Notes under the pieces: generated by a model
Databases searched by the model: none
Seen by the model: only the letters and a program-made list of their open reading frames with translations
What the model was told of the DNA's origin: nothing
Part shown: in pieces, positions 7,010 to 16,486 of the stretch
How positions within the stretch are numbered: position 1 is the first letter of the stretch
Layout of the letters: each line of letters starts with the position of its first letter
NCBI GenBank assembly: GCA_049658145.1
Contig: JBASOJ010000045.1
Span: 1 to 51,074 of the forward strand
Source: UBA6100 sp049658145
GTDB lineage: Bacteria > Actinomycetota > Coriobacteriia > Anaerosomatales > Anaerosomataceae
DNA: 51,074 bases
Direction: 5' to 3'
Position numbers and translations under genes: made by a program

Positions 7010-10000
7010 TCACTCCACCGACTTGAGCGACTCCACCATGTCGATCCGGCGCAGCCTCGGCGCCATGGCGAGGTTCACGATCACCGCGAACAGCAGCGTG
7101 AGCGCCGCCGAGTACACGTAGCTCATCGCATGGATGGTGCGGCCGAACATCACGACGTCGATCTCGACCGTGGAGATCACGAACGCCTCCAGCCCTATGC
7201 CGAGCAGCAACCCGGCGCCGCAGCCGAGCAGCGCGAGCGTAGCGGTCTCGCGATAGATGTACGCGTTCACCTCGGAATCGAAGAAGCCGAGCACCTTGAT
7301 GGTCGCGATCTCGCGCTGACGTTCGGTGACGTTGATGTTGGTGAGGTTGTACAACACGATGAACGCGAGCATGCCGGCGGCGAGTATGAGGATGAACACC
7401 ACCGAGTCGAGACTCGTGAGCATCTCGTCGAACGACTCGGTGATGTCGTCGTTGTACTGCACGGTGGTCACGCCCTCCAGCCCGAGCAGCGACTGCGACA
7501 GCTCGTCTCGTTCCCCGGCATCGCGCGTCACCGCCATCGCGAGCGCCTCGTTGTACACCGGGGACTCGCCCGCCGTGCGCTCGTAGAGCGCGGGCGTGAC
7601 GTAGACGTAGTGGGACACGTAGTGCTCGGTGATGCCCGAGACCGGGAAGACCAGGGCCGAGCTGGCGACCGTGTTACCGATCTCGTCCAGGCGCTCGATG
7701 CGCACTTCGTCGCCGACCTCGAGCCCGAGCTTGTCGGCGATCTTCTCGGTGATGACCGCGCCGGAGTCATCGAGCGCAAGCCCGCCGCCGTTCCGCCGCT
7801 CGTGCAGCGCGATGAAGTCGCCGAGGCGAGCTGGCTCACGCGGCACGCAGACGAACCCGTACATCGACGTCTCGGCCGGCTCCTCGTTGCCGAAGCCCCG
7901 GGGGACGGCGGTGCCGCCGTCGCTCGCGGATGCCGCCGTCGGCGGATCGGCGGCGTTGGTGATCCGCATGCCCTCGACATTCACGACGAGGTAGCCGGTG
8001 AAGACGCCGGGGTCCTCGAGCGCCTCCCGGAGGGCGCGGGTGCCCACTGTCGCGGTGACCTCGAGCGTCCCCGGATCGAAGCCCACGACAGTCGTGTAGT
8101 GCGAGATCTCCCCGTACTGGATGTCGAGGATGTCGTTGATGGAGTTCTTGAGCCCGAAGCCCGTGAGCAGCAGCGCGGTGCAGCCGGCGATGCCGACCAC
8201 CGTCATGAGCAGTCGCTTCTTGTAGCGGAAGAGGTTGCGGGCGGTGACCTTCCGGGAGAACGACATCCGGGACCAGAGCGGCTTGATCCGCTCCAGCAGA
8301 ATGCGCTTGCCGGGCTTCGGCGCGCGCGGCAGCATGAGGGTCGCGGGCCCTTGACGCAAGGTAGCCTCGACCGCGACAAACGTCGCGATCTGCGTGATGC
8401 TCACCGAGGTCAGACCCGCCAGCAGCGCGAGCGGCACGTCGATCGGCGTGGCCGCCGAAGGCGCCGTGTACACGGTCGTGTACGCGTTCCAGACGGTGTC
8501 CGGCAGGACCTGCGAACCGATGAGGATGCCCGAGATGCTGCCGAACACGCTCGCGATACCTGCGTACACCAGGTACTTGAGGGCGATCCGGCCGTTAGCG
8601 TACCCGAGCGCCTTGTACGTCCCGATGAGGGTGCGCTCGTCTTCCACCATGCGGGTCATGGTGGTGAGCGACACGAGTGCCGCCACGAGGAAGAAGATGA
8701 GCGGGAACACGAGCGAGATCGCATCGATGCCTTCGGCGTCCCCGGTCACGCTCGCGTAGCCGAGATTCGTGCCCCGGCCCAGCACGTACCAGTCGGGACG
8801 CTCGAGGGTGTCGATCTCCGCCTGTGCGTCGTCGAGCCGGGCAAGCGCGTCGGCGAGTTCCGCCTCGGCGTCCGCCTTCTGCTGCTCGTACTCGGCCCGA
8901 CCCTCGGCAAGCGTCTGCGCGCCCTCGGCGAGCTCCGCGTACCCTTCGTCGATCCGTCGCTTCGCGGCCGCGAGTTCCGCGCGCCCTGCGGCGAACTGCG
9001 CCTCGGCGGCGGCGCTGGCCGCATCCAGCTCGGCCTGCCGGGCGTTCAACTCCTGCTCGCCTGCCGCGAGTGCGACCATCCCGGCATCGTAGGTTGCCGC
9101 CTGCGTGGCGTACGCGGTCTGTGCGGCGACGAGCTGCGACTGCGCGGCCGTCAACTGGACGAGCAGCTCGGCGGAGGTCGGCGACGTTGCGTGGCCGAGC
9201 GCCTCCTCGGCAAGCGCCGTATCGTAGGCGAGCTGCAAGTCAGTGACCGCGGCCTGCGCCGCGAGCACCTGCTGCTGGAGGAGCGGGAGTGCGGCCGCCA
9301 GCGCATCGAGCTGCGCCTTCTGCTCGATCAGCTGCGCGCGTCCGGCGTCGATCTGCGCCTGGCCAGCCGAGGTCTGCGCCTCGAAGGCTTTGCGCTGCGC
9401 TGCGAGCTCGGCCACGCCGGCGTCGTACTGTCGGCGCGCGGATGTGAGCTGCGACTCCGAGGAGGCGATCTCCGCAGTCGCGGCGTCCAGTTCGGCGGCT
9501 CCGGATGCGAACTCGGCGTCTGCGGTGGCACGGGACTCGTCGTACTCGGCCCGTCGCTTGTCCAGCTCATCTCCCGCCGTGGCCTTCACCTCGGCGAGTC
9601 TCGCAGCAGCGCGCTCGGGTGCGAGGTCCGAGAGCGCGAGCGCCACGGGCTCCACGAGCTCGTCGTAGCTGGAGGAGAAGCTGGAGAGCGCGGCCGCGCC
9701 GTCGACCGTGAGGAAGAGATCGGTGTAGGTGCCGGGGTCGGCGAAGTCGGTTTCCGGGATGTAGATGAACCGGTCGATGTTGCCGTCGTTCAGCGTCGTG
9801 GTGCCGCGCGTGAACCGCAGGTAGTACGAAGAGTCGACGACGCCCACGATCGTGAAGTCCGTACGCGCGAACGTGTCCTCAAGCGGCATCGTGCCGGCCG
9901 TGAGGAGCAGCGTGTCGCCGACGCGCGGCCCGCCGGAGGAGACCCTGGTCCGATCGATCACACATTCGCCCGAATGCTCCGGCCACCGGCCCTCTACGAG

Positions 10001-10411
10001 GATCGGGCGGTTGAGATAGCCCGGGTCCGCCGAAAGAGCACGCTCGCCGTCCGAGGTATCGCTCGCCGCGGCCGCTTCGATATCGAGCGAGTGTATCCGC
10101 ACGGTGACGCTCGCGTCCGGGGTGCTCGCCGTGGCGTCCGCGATGTGCGACGGCATGACCTCATCCACGCCCTCGACGCCTTCGACCGCCGCTACATCGG
10201 CATCCGAGAAGCCGAGCGTTGAGATAAGGTGCGCGTCCATGAACGCCGTGTCGTCGAGGTAGCGATCGATGGTGATGCGCATGTCCGGCGCGCACATGCG
10301 CAGGCCCGCGTAGAAGCCCGCACCGAGCGCCACGATCGCGAAGATGGCGATGAACCGGGTCCACGAGTGGGTGATCGAGCGAACGATCTCCTTGTTGAAC
10401 GCGAAGCGCAC
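7010..10411 (-). CDS. large MacB/FtsX-family ABC transporter permease with coiled-coil insert
   Basis: A 1133-residue membrane protein. GTG at 10411 is chosen because GGAGG sits four bases upstream and 12 bases past the stop of the ATPase gene. A first membrane helix (FIAIFAIVALGAGFYAGL) precedes an extracytoplasmic MacB-type periplasmic core domain. A very long Ala/Glu/Gln coiled coil follows (roughly residues 280-570, repeats like AELDAASAAAEAQFAAGRAE). Two FtsX permease domains come next, with MTRMVEDERTLIGTYKALGY and TNINVTERQREIATIKVLGF. The two-FtsX architecture with an extended coiled coil is typical of Gram-positive exporters that move lipids or peptides or signal to cell-wall enzymes. 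It partners the ATPase directly upstream. Confidence 0.88.
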   Translation of the reverse strand: MRFAFNKEIVRSITHSWTRFIAIFAIVALGAGFYAGLRMCAPDMRITIDRYLDDTAFMDAHLISTLGFSDADVAAVEGVEGVDEVMPSHIADATASTPDASVTVRIHSLDIEAAAASDTSDGERALSADPGYLNRPILVEGRWPEHSGECVIDRTRVSSGGPRVGDTLLLTAGTMPLEDTFARTDFTIVGVVDSSYYLRFTRGTTTLNDGNIDRFIYIPETDFADPGTYTDLFLTVDGAAALSSFSSSYDELVEPVALALSDLAPERAAARLAEVKATAGDELDKRRAEYDESRATADAEFASGAAELDAATAEIASSESQLTSARRQYDAGVAELAAQRKAFEAQTSAGQAQIDAGRAQLIEQKAQLDALAAALPLLQQQVLAAQAAVTDLQLAYDTALAEEALGHATSPTSAELLVQLTAAQSQLVAAQTAYATQAATYDAGMVALAAGEQELNARQAELDAASAAAEAQFAAGRAELAAAKRRIDEGYAELAEGAQTLAEGRAEYEQQKADAEAELADALARLDDAQAEIDTLERPDWYVLGRGTNLGYASVTGDAEGIDAISLVFPLIFFLVAALVSLTTMTRMVEDERTLIGTYKALGYANGRIALKYLVYAGIASVFGSISGILIGSQVLPDTVWNAYTTVYTAPSAATPIDVPLALLAGLTSVSITQIATFVAVEATLRQGPATLMLPRAPKPGKRILLERIKPLWSRMSFSRKVTARNLFRYKKRLLMTVVGIAGCTALLLTGFGLKNSINDILDIQYGEISHYTTVVGFDPGTLEVTATVGTRALREALEDPGVFTGYLVVNVEGMRITNAADPPTAASASDGGTAVPRGFGNEEPAETSMYGFVCVPREPARLGDFIALHERRNGGGLALDDSGAVITEKIADKLGLEVGDEVRIERLDEIGNTVASSALVFPVSGITEHYVSHYVYVTPALYERTAGESPVYNEALAMAVTRDAGERDELSQSLLGLEGVTTVQYNDDITESFDEMLTSLDSVVFILILAAGMLAFIVLYNLTNINVTERQREIATIKVLGFFDSEVNAYIYRETATLALLGCGAGLLLGIGLEAFVISTVEIDVVMFGRTIHAMSYVYSAALTLLFAVIVNLAMAPRLRRIDMVESLKSVE

Positions 10412-10421
10412 GGAGCCTCCG

Positions 10422-11123
10422 CTACCACTCGATGGTGTCGGCCGAGACGGGCGCGGCGTTCGTGCGCATGTCGACGACCCGGCCACTGCTGATCTGGATC
10501 ACCCGGTCGGCCATCGCCGTGAGCGCATGGTTGTGGGTGATGATGATGACCGTGCGGCCGCTTGCGCGTGCGGTGTCCTGCAGCAGCGTGAGTATCTGCT
10601 TGCCGGTGGCGTCGTCCAGCGCACCGGTGGGCTCGTCGCACAGCAGCAGCCGCGGGTTCTTCGCCAGTGCCCGCGCGATCGCCACCCGCTGCTGCTCTCC
10701 GCCGGAGAGCTGCGCGGGGAAGTTGTCCAGGCGATGGCCGAGGCCCACCTCGCGAAGCGTCTTGGCTGGATCGAGCGGATCGCGACAGATCTGCGCCGCC
10801 AGCTCCACGTTCTCGAGCGCCGTGAGGTTGGGCACCAGGTTGTAGAACTGGAAGACGAAGCCCACGTCGTAGCGGCGGTATTCGGTGAGCCTCCGGCGCG
10901 AGTACGCGCTCACCTCATCGTCCTCGAGCAGGATCGTGCCCGAGGTGGCGGTATCCATCCCGCCGAGCATGTTGAGGACTGTCGTCTTGCCGGCGCCGCT
11001 CGGCCCGACGATCACGGCGAGCTCACCTTGCTCGATGTCGAACGTCACGCCGTCGGCGGCGTGGATATCCACCTCGCCGACGTGGTAGACCTTGCGCACG
11101 TCCTCAAAGCGCACGAATGCCAT
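10422..11123 (-). CDS. ABC transporter ATPase (MacB/LolD type)
   Basis: The protein has 233 residues. ATG 11123 follows GGGAAG at proper spacing; a longer in-frame start exists but lacks a ribosome site. Walker A is GPSGAGKTT (residues 40-48), the signature is LSGGEQQRVAIARAL, and Walker B with D-loop is LLLCDEPTGALD. The H-loop lies in VIIITHNHAL. This is the MacB/LolD/FtsE class, which drives FtsX-type permeases by mechanotransmission. Its stop is 12 bases from the start of the large permease, so the two form one exporter operon. It may be co-transcribed with the histidine kinase 95 bases upstream. Confidence 0.92.
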   Translation of the reverse strand: MAFVRFEDVRKVYHVGEVDIHAADGVTFDIEQGELAVIVGPSGAGKTTVLNMLGGMDTATSGTILLEDDEVSAYSRRRLTEYRRYDVGFVFQFYNLVPNLTALENVELAAQICRDPLDPAKTLREVGLGHRLDNFPAQLSGGEQQRVAIARALAKNPRLLLCDEPTGALDDATGKQILTLLQDTARASGRTVIIITHNHALTAMADRVIQISSGRVVDMRTNAAPVSADTIEW

Positions 11124-11218
11124 AGCTTCCCTCGTATCGGACGACTGATGAGAGCCAAGGGGCGAGCGGTGAGCGGTCTGCCTCGTGAAGTGCGTATCGC
11201 ACGAGAACACCTTACCGC

Positions 11219-14200
11219 TTACGCGCGGGTGCGGGGCAGCGTGAGTGTGAACGTCGAGCCCGCACCGAGCTCGCTTTCGACCGTGATGTCACCACCGAGC
11301 AGGCGCGCGAACTCGCGCGAGATGCTCAGGCCCAGACCAGTCCCGGCCGGGAGTTCGTCGGACGGGATGTCACCCTGCGTGAACGCCTCGAAGATGCGCC
11401 CGGCCAGCTCAGGCCTGATCCCCCGACCCGTGTCGCGGACGGTGAACGCCACCGAGTTGTCGCCGGTGGCAAGACCGAATTCGATGGTGCCCTCGACGGT
11501 GAACTTGATGGCGTTCCCGCCGAGGTTGAGCAGGATCTGCTTCACCTTCACGCGATCGGAGACCATGACGACAGGACGTTCCGGCATGCGCACCTGCAAG
11601 TGAAGGCCACTCCGGTGGGCGAGTGGCTTGAGGATGGCCGCCACCTCGCCGAGCAGCTCCCCGGCTGCGAACTCGCCGGTGTCGACCACCACCCTGTCGG
11701 CCTCGATGCGCGACTGGTCGAGCAGATCGCCGATGATCGAAAGCAGATGATGCCCCGCCGAGTTGATCGTCCCGATCTGCGCTTGCTGCTCGTCGGTGAG
11801 CGGGCCCGCCATCCCCTGCACAAGCAGCGATGAGAAGCCGATGATCGAGTTCAGCGGCGTGCGCAGCTCGTGGCTCATCCGCGCGAGGAACGCGCTCTTG
11901 GCCTGGGTGGCACGCTCGAGCTCCTCGTTGGCCGTCTTCAGCTCCTGCGTGCGTTCGGCCACGAGCTCCTCAAGGTGTTCGCGGTGCCGCTTGAGCTCGG
12001 CGGCCGCCTGCTTCGCCTCGGTGATATCACGCACGAAGACGACCGCCCCGGGCAGATCCTCGTAGGTGATGGGAGCCGCGCTGACCTCGACCGGGACCTC
12101 CGAGCCATCGAGCCTGAGGTGCACCACCTCCACCGCAGACTGGGACTGGGGCTCCTCAGCGAGACCCCTGATCCGCTCATGGACCACCTCGTGGAAGTCA
12201 GCACGGGAGCGGTCCAGCACGGGAGTGCCCAGGAGGTCCGCGGCCCCCGAAGCGCCGTAGAGCCGGCACGCAGCCTTGTTCACGTAGGCGAAGCGGTAGC
12301 CGGTCTGCACGAAGATCGCCTCGGGCGCCGTGTCGACGAGCGTCCGGAAGCGTTCCTCGCTCTCCCGGAGCGCCTGCTCGGCCTCTTTGCGCGGCGTCAC
12401 GTCGGTGAAGATGGACAGGTCGAAGACCTCACCGCCGAGGCTCACAGGCGTGGCGGCCTTCGAAAGCCACCGCGTGCTGCCATCTTTCCGGATGATCTCC
12501 AGCTCCACATAGGGCAGGCCAGCCTCGAGCGCCTCCTGGGTGAGCCGCATCGCTTCGGTCCGCCGCTCCCGGGTGGGAAACGCCAGGTTGAACCAGCCCT
12601 CGCGCTCGACCTCCTCGCACGTGTAGCCGCTGATGTGCTCCATCGCCAGGTTGTATGCGAGGATCCTGCCGTCCGGATGCCCCACCAAGATGCCCTGGTC
12701 GGTCTGCTCGATGAGTGTTCGGAAGCGCTCCTCGCTCTCGGCCAGCCCCGCCTGCGCCTCGAACCCGGCGAGCGTCACGAAGCAGAGGTTCGCGAAGGCC
12801 TCCACCACGCCGGCGGGCATCTCCGGCCGCTCCTCGCGGAGGAACACGTGGATACCCGCGTAGGCGAGCCCCGCGTCCGCCACGCCGATGCTCCAGACCT
12901 CGCGCACGCCGAGCAGCTGCTCGATCGAGTGGCTCACGGTGGCGGAGAGCTTGCCTTCGGAAAGCTCGGCAAGTCCACCTTCGATGCGCTCCATGCGGCC
13001 GGCCTCGAGGATCCCACGATGCCTGGGCGTCACCGGGTACCGGTGCTGGGCGATCGCCCAACCCATCATGGATTCGGCTTTGTGGAAGAGCGCCGCTCCC
13101 ACGCCGAGTACCTCGCGCGTGACGAGGTGGTCGCCGCCCGCCTGCACCTCGTTGACGATCACGATGTCGTGCGGGAACAGCGCCGAGAAGAAGTCGTGGA
13201 CGACCCCGAACACCGAATCGCTGTCGTGGCACCGCTGCAGGCGCGCACTCGCCGTGGCGAGCAGTTCGGCTTCGATAGCACGCCGCTCGAGTGATTCGGC
13301 AGCCGCCTGAGTCTGCGTGATGTCAACGATGATGCCGAGCATGTGCGTGGGTCGGCCCTCGGCGTCGCGCGCCACGACCGTGCCGAGCGCGTGGAACCAG
13401 CGATAGGTCTCATCCGACAGCCGGATTCGATGGTATGACTGGTACTCGTCCGAGCCCTGACGCAACGTCGCGTCACGCTGCTCGAGCACGGTAGGGCGAT
13501 CGTCGGGGTGAATGCGATCGATCCACTCGTCGGCGGTGACGATGAGCGGCTGTGCGCCGTACCCCATCAGCACCGCCGCCTCGGCGGACACGCGTACTTC
13601 GCCCCCGGCGAGATCGTAGTCCCACGTGCCCTCATCGGCAGCCGACATCGCCAGGCGCAAGCGCTCGGCCTCCTCCAGCAATTCGAGGCGCGCCTGCTCG
13701 CGCTCGAGCTGCTCGATCATCATGCGTGCGGCGATCGCGGTGGCCACGGAGAAGATGGTGATCACATACGGCCCCAGGTCCCGGATCACCTGCAGGCCCA
13801 TCCCCTCGGGGAGCAAGAGGTACTGCGCGGCAAGCATGAGGGCGTGCACGGTGACTCCGAACGCAAGCAGGTGAAGACCGCGGAGCTCGGTGATGCGACC
13901 GCGCATCAGATGGCGCAGGCCCACGCCGGTAACGGCCGAGAACACGATGGTCGCCACGCCCGCGGGCACGCCGACCCCGCCGAGCAGGACGCGGTACCCG
14001 GCGGTCATCACGGTGGCGATGAGCGCCACCGGGGCGCCGCCGAACAGGCCAGCTAGGCTGAGGATGATCGAGCGGCCGTCGTAGAAGATGCCCGGCGCGA
14101 AGTTGAAGGGCGTCAGCATGCCGACGATCGCTACCGCGCCGTACAGGATGCCCGAGGCCACCTGCGCGAGTCGGGGATACGCATTGAGCATCCGGGCAAG

Positions 14201-14263
14201 ATAGCGCTGCACCGTGGCCAGCATCACCACAAGTGCGACATTCTGGATAAGCGTGAGAACCAT
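11219..14263 (-). CDS. multi-PAS sensor histidine kinase with 5TM LytS-type input domain
   Basis: A 1014-residue membrane kinase. ATG 14263 is chosen because it begins the first membrane helix. Residues ~1-190 carry about six hydrophobic helices with NFAPGIFYDGRSIILSLAGL and the 5TMR-LYT pattern, a domain linked to murein-related sensing. A PAS_3 domain (~210-320), a GAF-like region (~340-500) and two PAS domains (~510-625, ~635-755) follow. A helical linker leads to a HisKA domain with the phospho-acceptor in MSHELRTPLNSI. The HATPase has NLGGNAIKFT (N box), VRDTGRGI (G1) and TGLGLSI (G2). All kinase motifs are intact. The divergent neighbour at 14444 has a receiver domain and is the best candidate partner. 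Confidence 0.92.
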   Translation of the reverse strand: MVLTLIQNVALVVMLATVQRYLARMLNAYPRLAQVASGILYGAVAIVGMLTPFNFAPGIFYDGRSIILSLAGLFGGAPVALIATVMTAGYRVLLGGVGVPAGVATIVFSAVTGVGLRHLMRGRITELRGLHLLAFGVTVHALMLAAQYLLLPEGMGLQVIRDLGPYVITIFSVATAIAARMMIEQLEREQARLELLEEAERLRLAMSAADEGTWDYDLAGGEVRVSAEAAVLMGYGAQPLIVTADEWIDRIHPDDRPTVLEQRDATLRQGSDEYQSYHRIRLSDETYRWFHALGTVVARDAEGRPTHMLGIIVDITQTQAAAESLERRAIEAELLATASARLQRCHDSDSVFGVVHDFFSALFPHDIVIVNEVQAGGDHLVTREVLGVGAALFHKAESMMGWAIAQHRYPVTPRHRGILEAGRMERIEGGLAELSEGKLSATVSHSIEQLLGVREVWSIGVADAGLAYAGIHVFLREERPEMPAGVVEAFANLCFVTLAGFEAQAGLAESEERFRTLIEQTDQGILVGHPDGRILAYNLAMEHISGYTCEEVEREGWFNLAFPTRERRTEAMRLTQEALEAGLPYVELEIIRKDGSTRWLSKAATPVSLGGEVFDLSIFTDVTPRKEAEQALRESEERFRTLVDTAPEAIFVQTGYRFAYVNKAACRLYGASGAADLLGTPVLDRSRADFHEVVHERIRGLAEEPQSQSAVEVVHLRLDGSEVPVEVSAAPITYEDLPGAVVFVRDITEAKQAAAELKRHREHLEELVAERTQELKTANEELERATQAKSAFLARMSHELRTPLNSIIGFSSLLVQGMAGPLTDEQQAQIGTINSAGHHLLSIIGDLLDQSRIEADRVVVDTGEFAAGELLGEVAAILKPLAHRSGLHLQVRMPERPVVMVSDRVKVKQILLNLGGNAIKFTVEGTIEFGLATGDNSVAFTVRDTGRGIRPELAGRIFEAFTQGDIPSDELPAGTGLGLSISREFARLLGGDITVESELGAGSTFTLTLPRTRA

Positions 14264-14443
14264 GCGTCGTCTCTCTCCCGGCGCCTCACGCCGATCAAGC
14301 GTCACATATCAGCCTAGCACGCGCCCTAGGTGATGATGCCCAACGTTGCGTCCGAAAACACCAGCTATGCGACGAACCGTATACACGCTGACGGGGTAGG
14401 AACTCTGGGTAGCCTGAATGCCGAACCCGAGAGGAGTCCTACG

Positions 14444-16480
14444 ATGCCGCGCATCCTCGTTGTGGACGACTCGGCGGAGGCACGGCACATCCTCCGTTCG
14501 GTGCTCACGCACGCCGGCCACGAGGTCATCGAGGCCGCGGACGGCGCCGAGGCCCTCACGCGCGCGCAGACGGAGCCGTTCGATCTGGTGATCTCCGACG
14601 GCCTGATGCCGGTGATGGACGGCTTTCGCCTGTGCCTGGAGATGAAGCGAGACCCCGAACTCGCTGGGTTGCCCTTCATATTCCACACGGCGAGCTTCAC
14701 CCACCCTGATGACCTGCAGCTCGCCTCGGCCATGGGCGCGGACGCGTACCTGCTGAAGCCGGTCGAACCGGCCGAGCTCATCAGGACCGTCGACGAGGTT
14801 CTGCGCAGCCACACCTCGGAGGGACGCATGGCGCTCGCCGAGGCTCGGCTCGTCTCGATCCTCGATCGGTACGGCGGCCGCATCGAGCACAAGCTCGACC
14901 AGAAGGTGGCGGCACTCGATGAATCGCGCGCGCTGCGCGACTCCTACCACGCGCTGCTCGACCACCTTCCGGTCCACGTTCTTACGCTGGACGAGAATGG
15001 CAGGCCGGACTTCTCGAACCAGACCGCGCGGACCTTCCTCGGCCAACCCGATCCGTCTGCGATGCTTGCCGCCGTGCATCCCGAGGACGCTCAGACAGTT
15101 GCTGCCGTGATCGACTCGCTCGTGGGAGACCCGCGCCCCGTGCAGACCTCGCTGCGCCTGCGCCGGCATGACGGCGCCTACTGCGTGTTCGAGGTGTCTG
15201 CCCGACCGTACGAGAGTCCCGACGGGGCCCGACTGGGTTTCGTGGTCGCGGCGATCGACGTGACACGGCAGGAGCAGCAGAAGGAGCTCCTGCTCCACGC
15301 GGCCGAGTACGATTCCCTCACCGATCTTCCCACCCGCCACGTCTTCGACCGCCGCTTCGATGAGATCCTGCGCAACGTGGGCAAGGGCGCGAACTGCGCG
15401 CTGCTGTTCGTGGAAAGCGACGGCCTCAAGGGCGTGAACGAACGATACGGTTTCGACGTGGGCGACGCCACCGTGGCGAACCTCGCGCGCGCCATCACCG
15501 ATGCAGTGCGCCCGGGAGATCTTGTGGCGCGGCTGTGCGCAACCGAGTTCGTGGTGCTCGCCGAGGGGCTCGGCTGGGATGAGGCGAGCGATCTCTCGGA
15601 CGGCCTGTGTACAGCGATAGCCCGGTCCTCGCTCGTGCCGGCGGCTCCCGAGATGCGACTCGGCGTGAACGTCGCGATCAACGTGATCCCCGAGGTCCGG
15701 CCGTCGAAGGAGGCGGCCCGGACCGCGCCTGCCGCCGACGCCGGGAGTGACAGTGAGCGGCGCCTGCTCGAAGCGCTCGCGGGGCCGCCGACGATGAGCT
15801 TCACCCCGGTCTACTCGCTTTCCGACGGGCGTCTGGCCCGCTGCGCGGTCCGCTACGCGTACGCCGTCGAGGAGCGACTGATCGCGGGAGACGAACTCGC
15901 CCTCGGCGCGGCGAAGCACGGAGTGGCGCGACGTGTGAACATGCGGATCGTGGAACTGACGCTCGAGCACGCGCGCGCTGCCGATGTACCGTGCTCGATG
16001 CAGCTCTCGCTCGCCAATATCCTCGATCCGACCATCTTCGAGAGAGCGGAACTGGCAGCGAGCCGGCTCGCAGTCGACCCCGCTCAGCTCCTGTTCGAGA
16101 TCTCCCTGTGCGACACCGGCGACATCCGCCCGCCCGCCGGCTGGCTGAAAGAGGCGCAACACTCCGCCATCCGACTGGTGCTCTCATGCACCGACCTGTC
16201 GTTGCTCGGGCCGGGTGGCACATCGATGCTCGGCGTTGACGAGCTGGAGGTGCCGGAGTCCGCCGTTCTCGATGAGGCCGGTCAGCCGCGGCCGGACGCG
16301 CATCAGCTGCTCAAGCAGTGGCGCGAGGCGGGCGTCGTCGTGACCGTCACCGATGTCGAGAACTCCTCGGCACTGGCCGCGCTGGAGACGCTCGGCGTGG
16401 CGCAGGTGGCCGGAACCATGCTCGCGCCCTCGGCCAACGACCTGCGTGAGGTGCCGCGATCGCTACGAATGAAAGGGTAG
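14444..16480 (+). CDS. REC-PAS-GGDEF-EAL protein with degenerate catalytic motifs
   Basis: The protein has 678 residues. ATG 14444 has GAGAGGAG upstream. The receiver (1-120) is complete: DD at 8-9, phospho-acceptor Asp52 in DLVISDGLMP, and the K of LLKPVEPAE. A PAS domain lies at ~165-275. The GGDEF-like domain (~290-445) starts DSLTDLPTRHVFDRRF but has CATEF where GG(D/E)EF is needed, so it should not make c-di-GMP. The EAL-like domain (~450-675) starts FTPVYSLSDGRLA. It has EISL in place of E(L/V)TE and lacks most metal ligands. It probably acts as a phosphorylation-controlled c-di-GMP or protein-binding effector. It sits six bases upstream of the LuxR-type gene. Confidence 0.88.
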   Translation: MPRILVVDDSAEARHILRSVLTHAGHEVIEAADGAEALTRAQTEPFDLVISDGLMPVMDGFRLCLEMKRDPELAGLPFIFHTASFTHPDDLQLASAMGADAYLLKPVEPAELIRTVDEVLRSHTSEGRMALAEARLVSILDRYGGRIEHKLDQKVAALDESRALRDSYHALLDHLPVHVLTLDENGRPDFSNQTARTFLGQPDPSAMLAAVHPEDAQTVAAVIDSLVGDPRPVQTSLRLRRHDGAYCVFEVSARPYESPDGARLGFVVAAIDVTRQEQQKELLLHAAEYDSLTDLPTRHVFDRRFDEILRNVGKGANCALLFVESDGLKGVNERYGFDVGDATVANLARAITDAVRPGDLVARLCATEFVVLAEGLGWDEASDLSDGLCTAIARSSLVPAAPEMRLGVNVAINVIPEVRPSKEAARTAPAADAGSDSERRLLEALAGPPTMSFTPVYSLSDGRLARCAVRYAYAVEERLIAGDELALGAAKHGVARRVNMRIVELTLEHARAADVPCSMQLSLANILDPTIFERAELAASRLAVDPAQLLFEISLCDTGDIRPPAGWLKEAQHSAIRLVLSCTDLSLLGPGGTSMLGVDELEVPESAVLDEAGQPRPDAHQLLKQWREAGVVVTVTDVENSSALAALETLGVAQVAGTMLAPSANDLREVPRSLRMKG

Positions 16481-16486
16481 GCACAC

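Noticed and set aside
7130..10222. A 1030-codon open frame on the plus strand opposite the large permease
   Set aside because: Its composition (Arg/Glu/His-rich, no domain) is the mirror of the coiled-coil permease codons; the minus-strand protein has clear FtsX motifs and a ribosome site.
14309..16162. A 617-codon open frame on the minus strand
   Set aside because: It is antisense to the REC-PAS-GGDEF-EAL gene, which has recognisable domains. High G+C keeps the opposite strand open.
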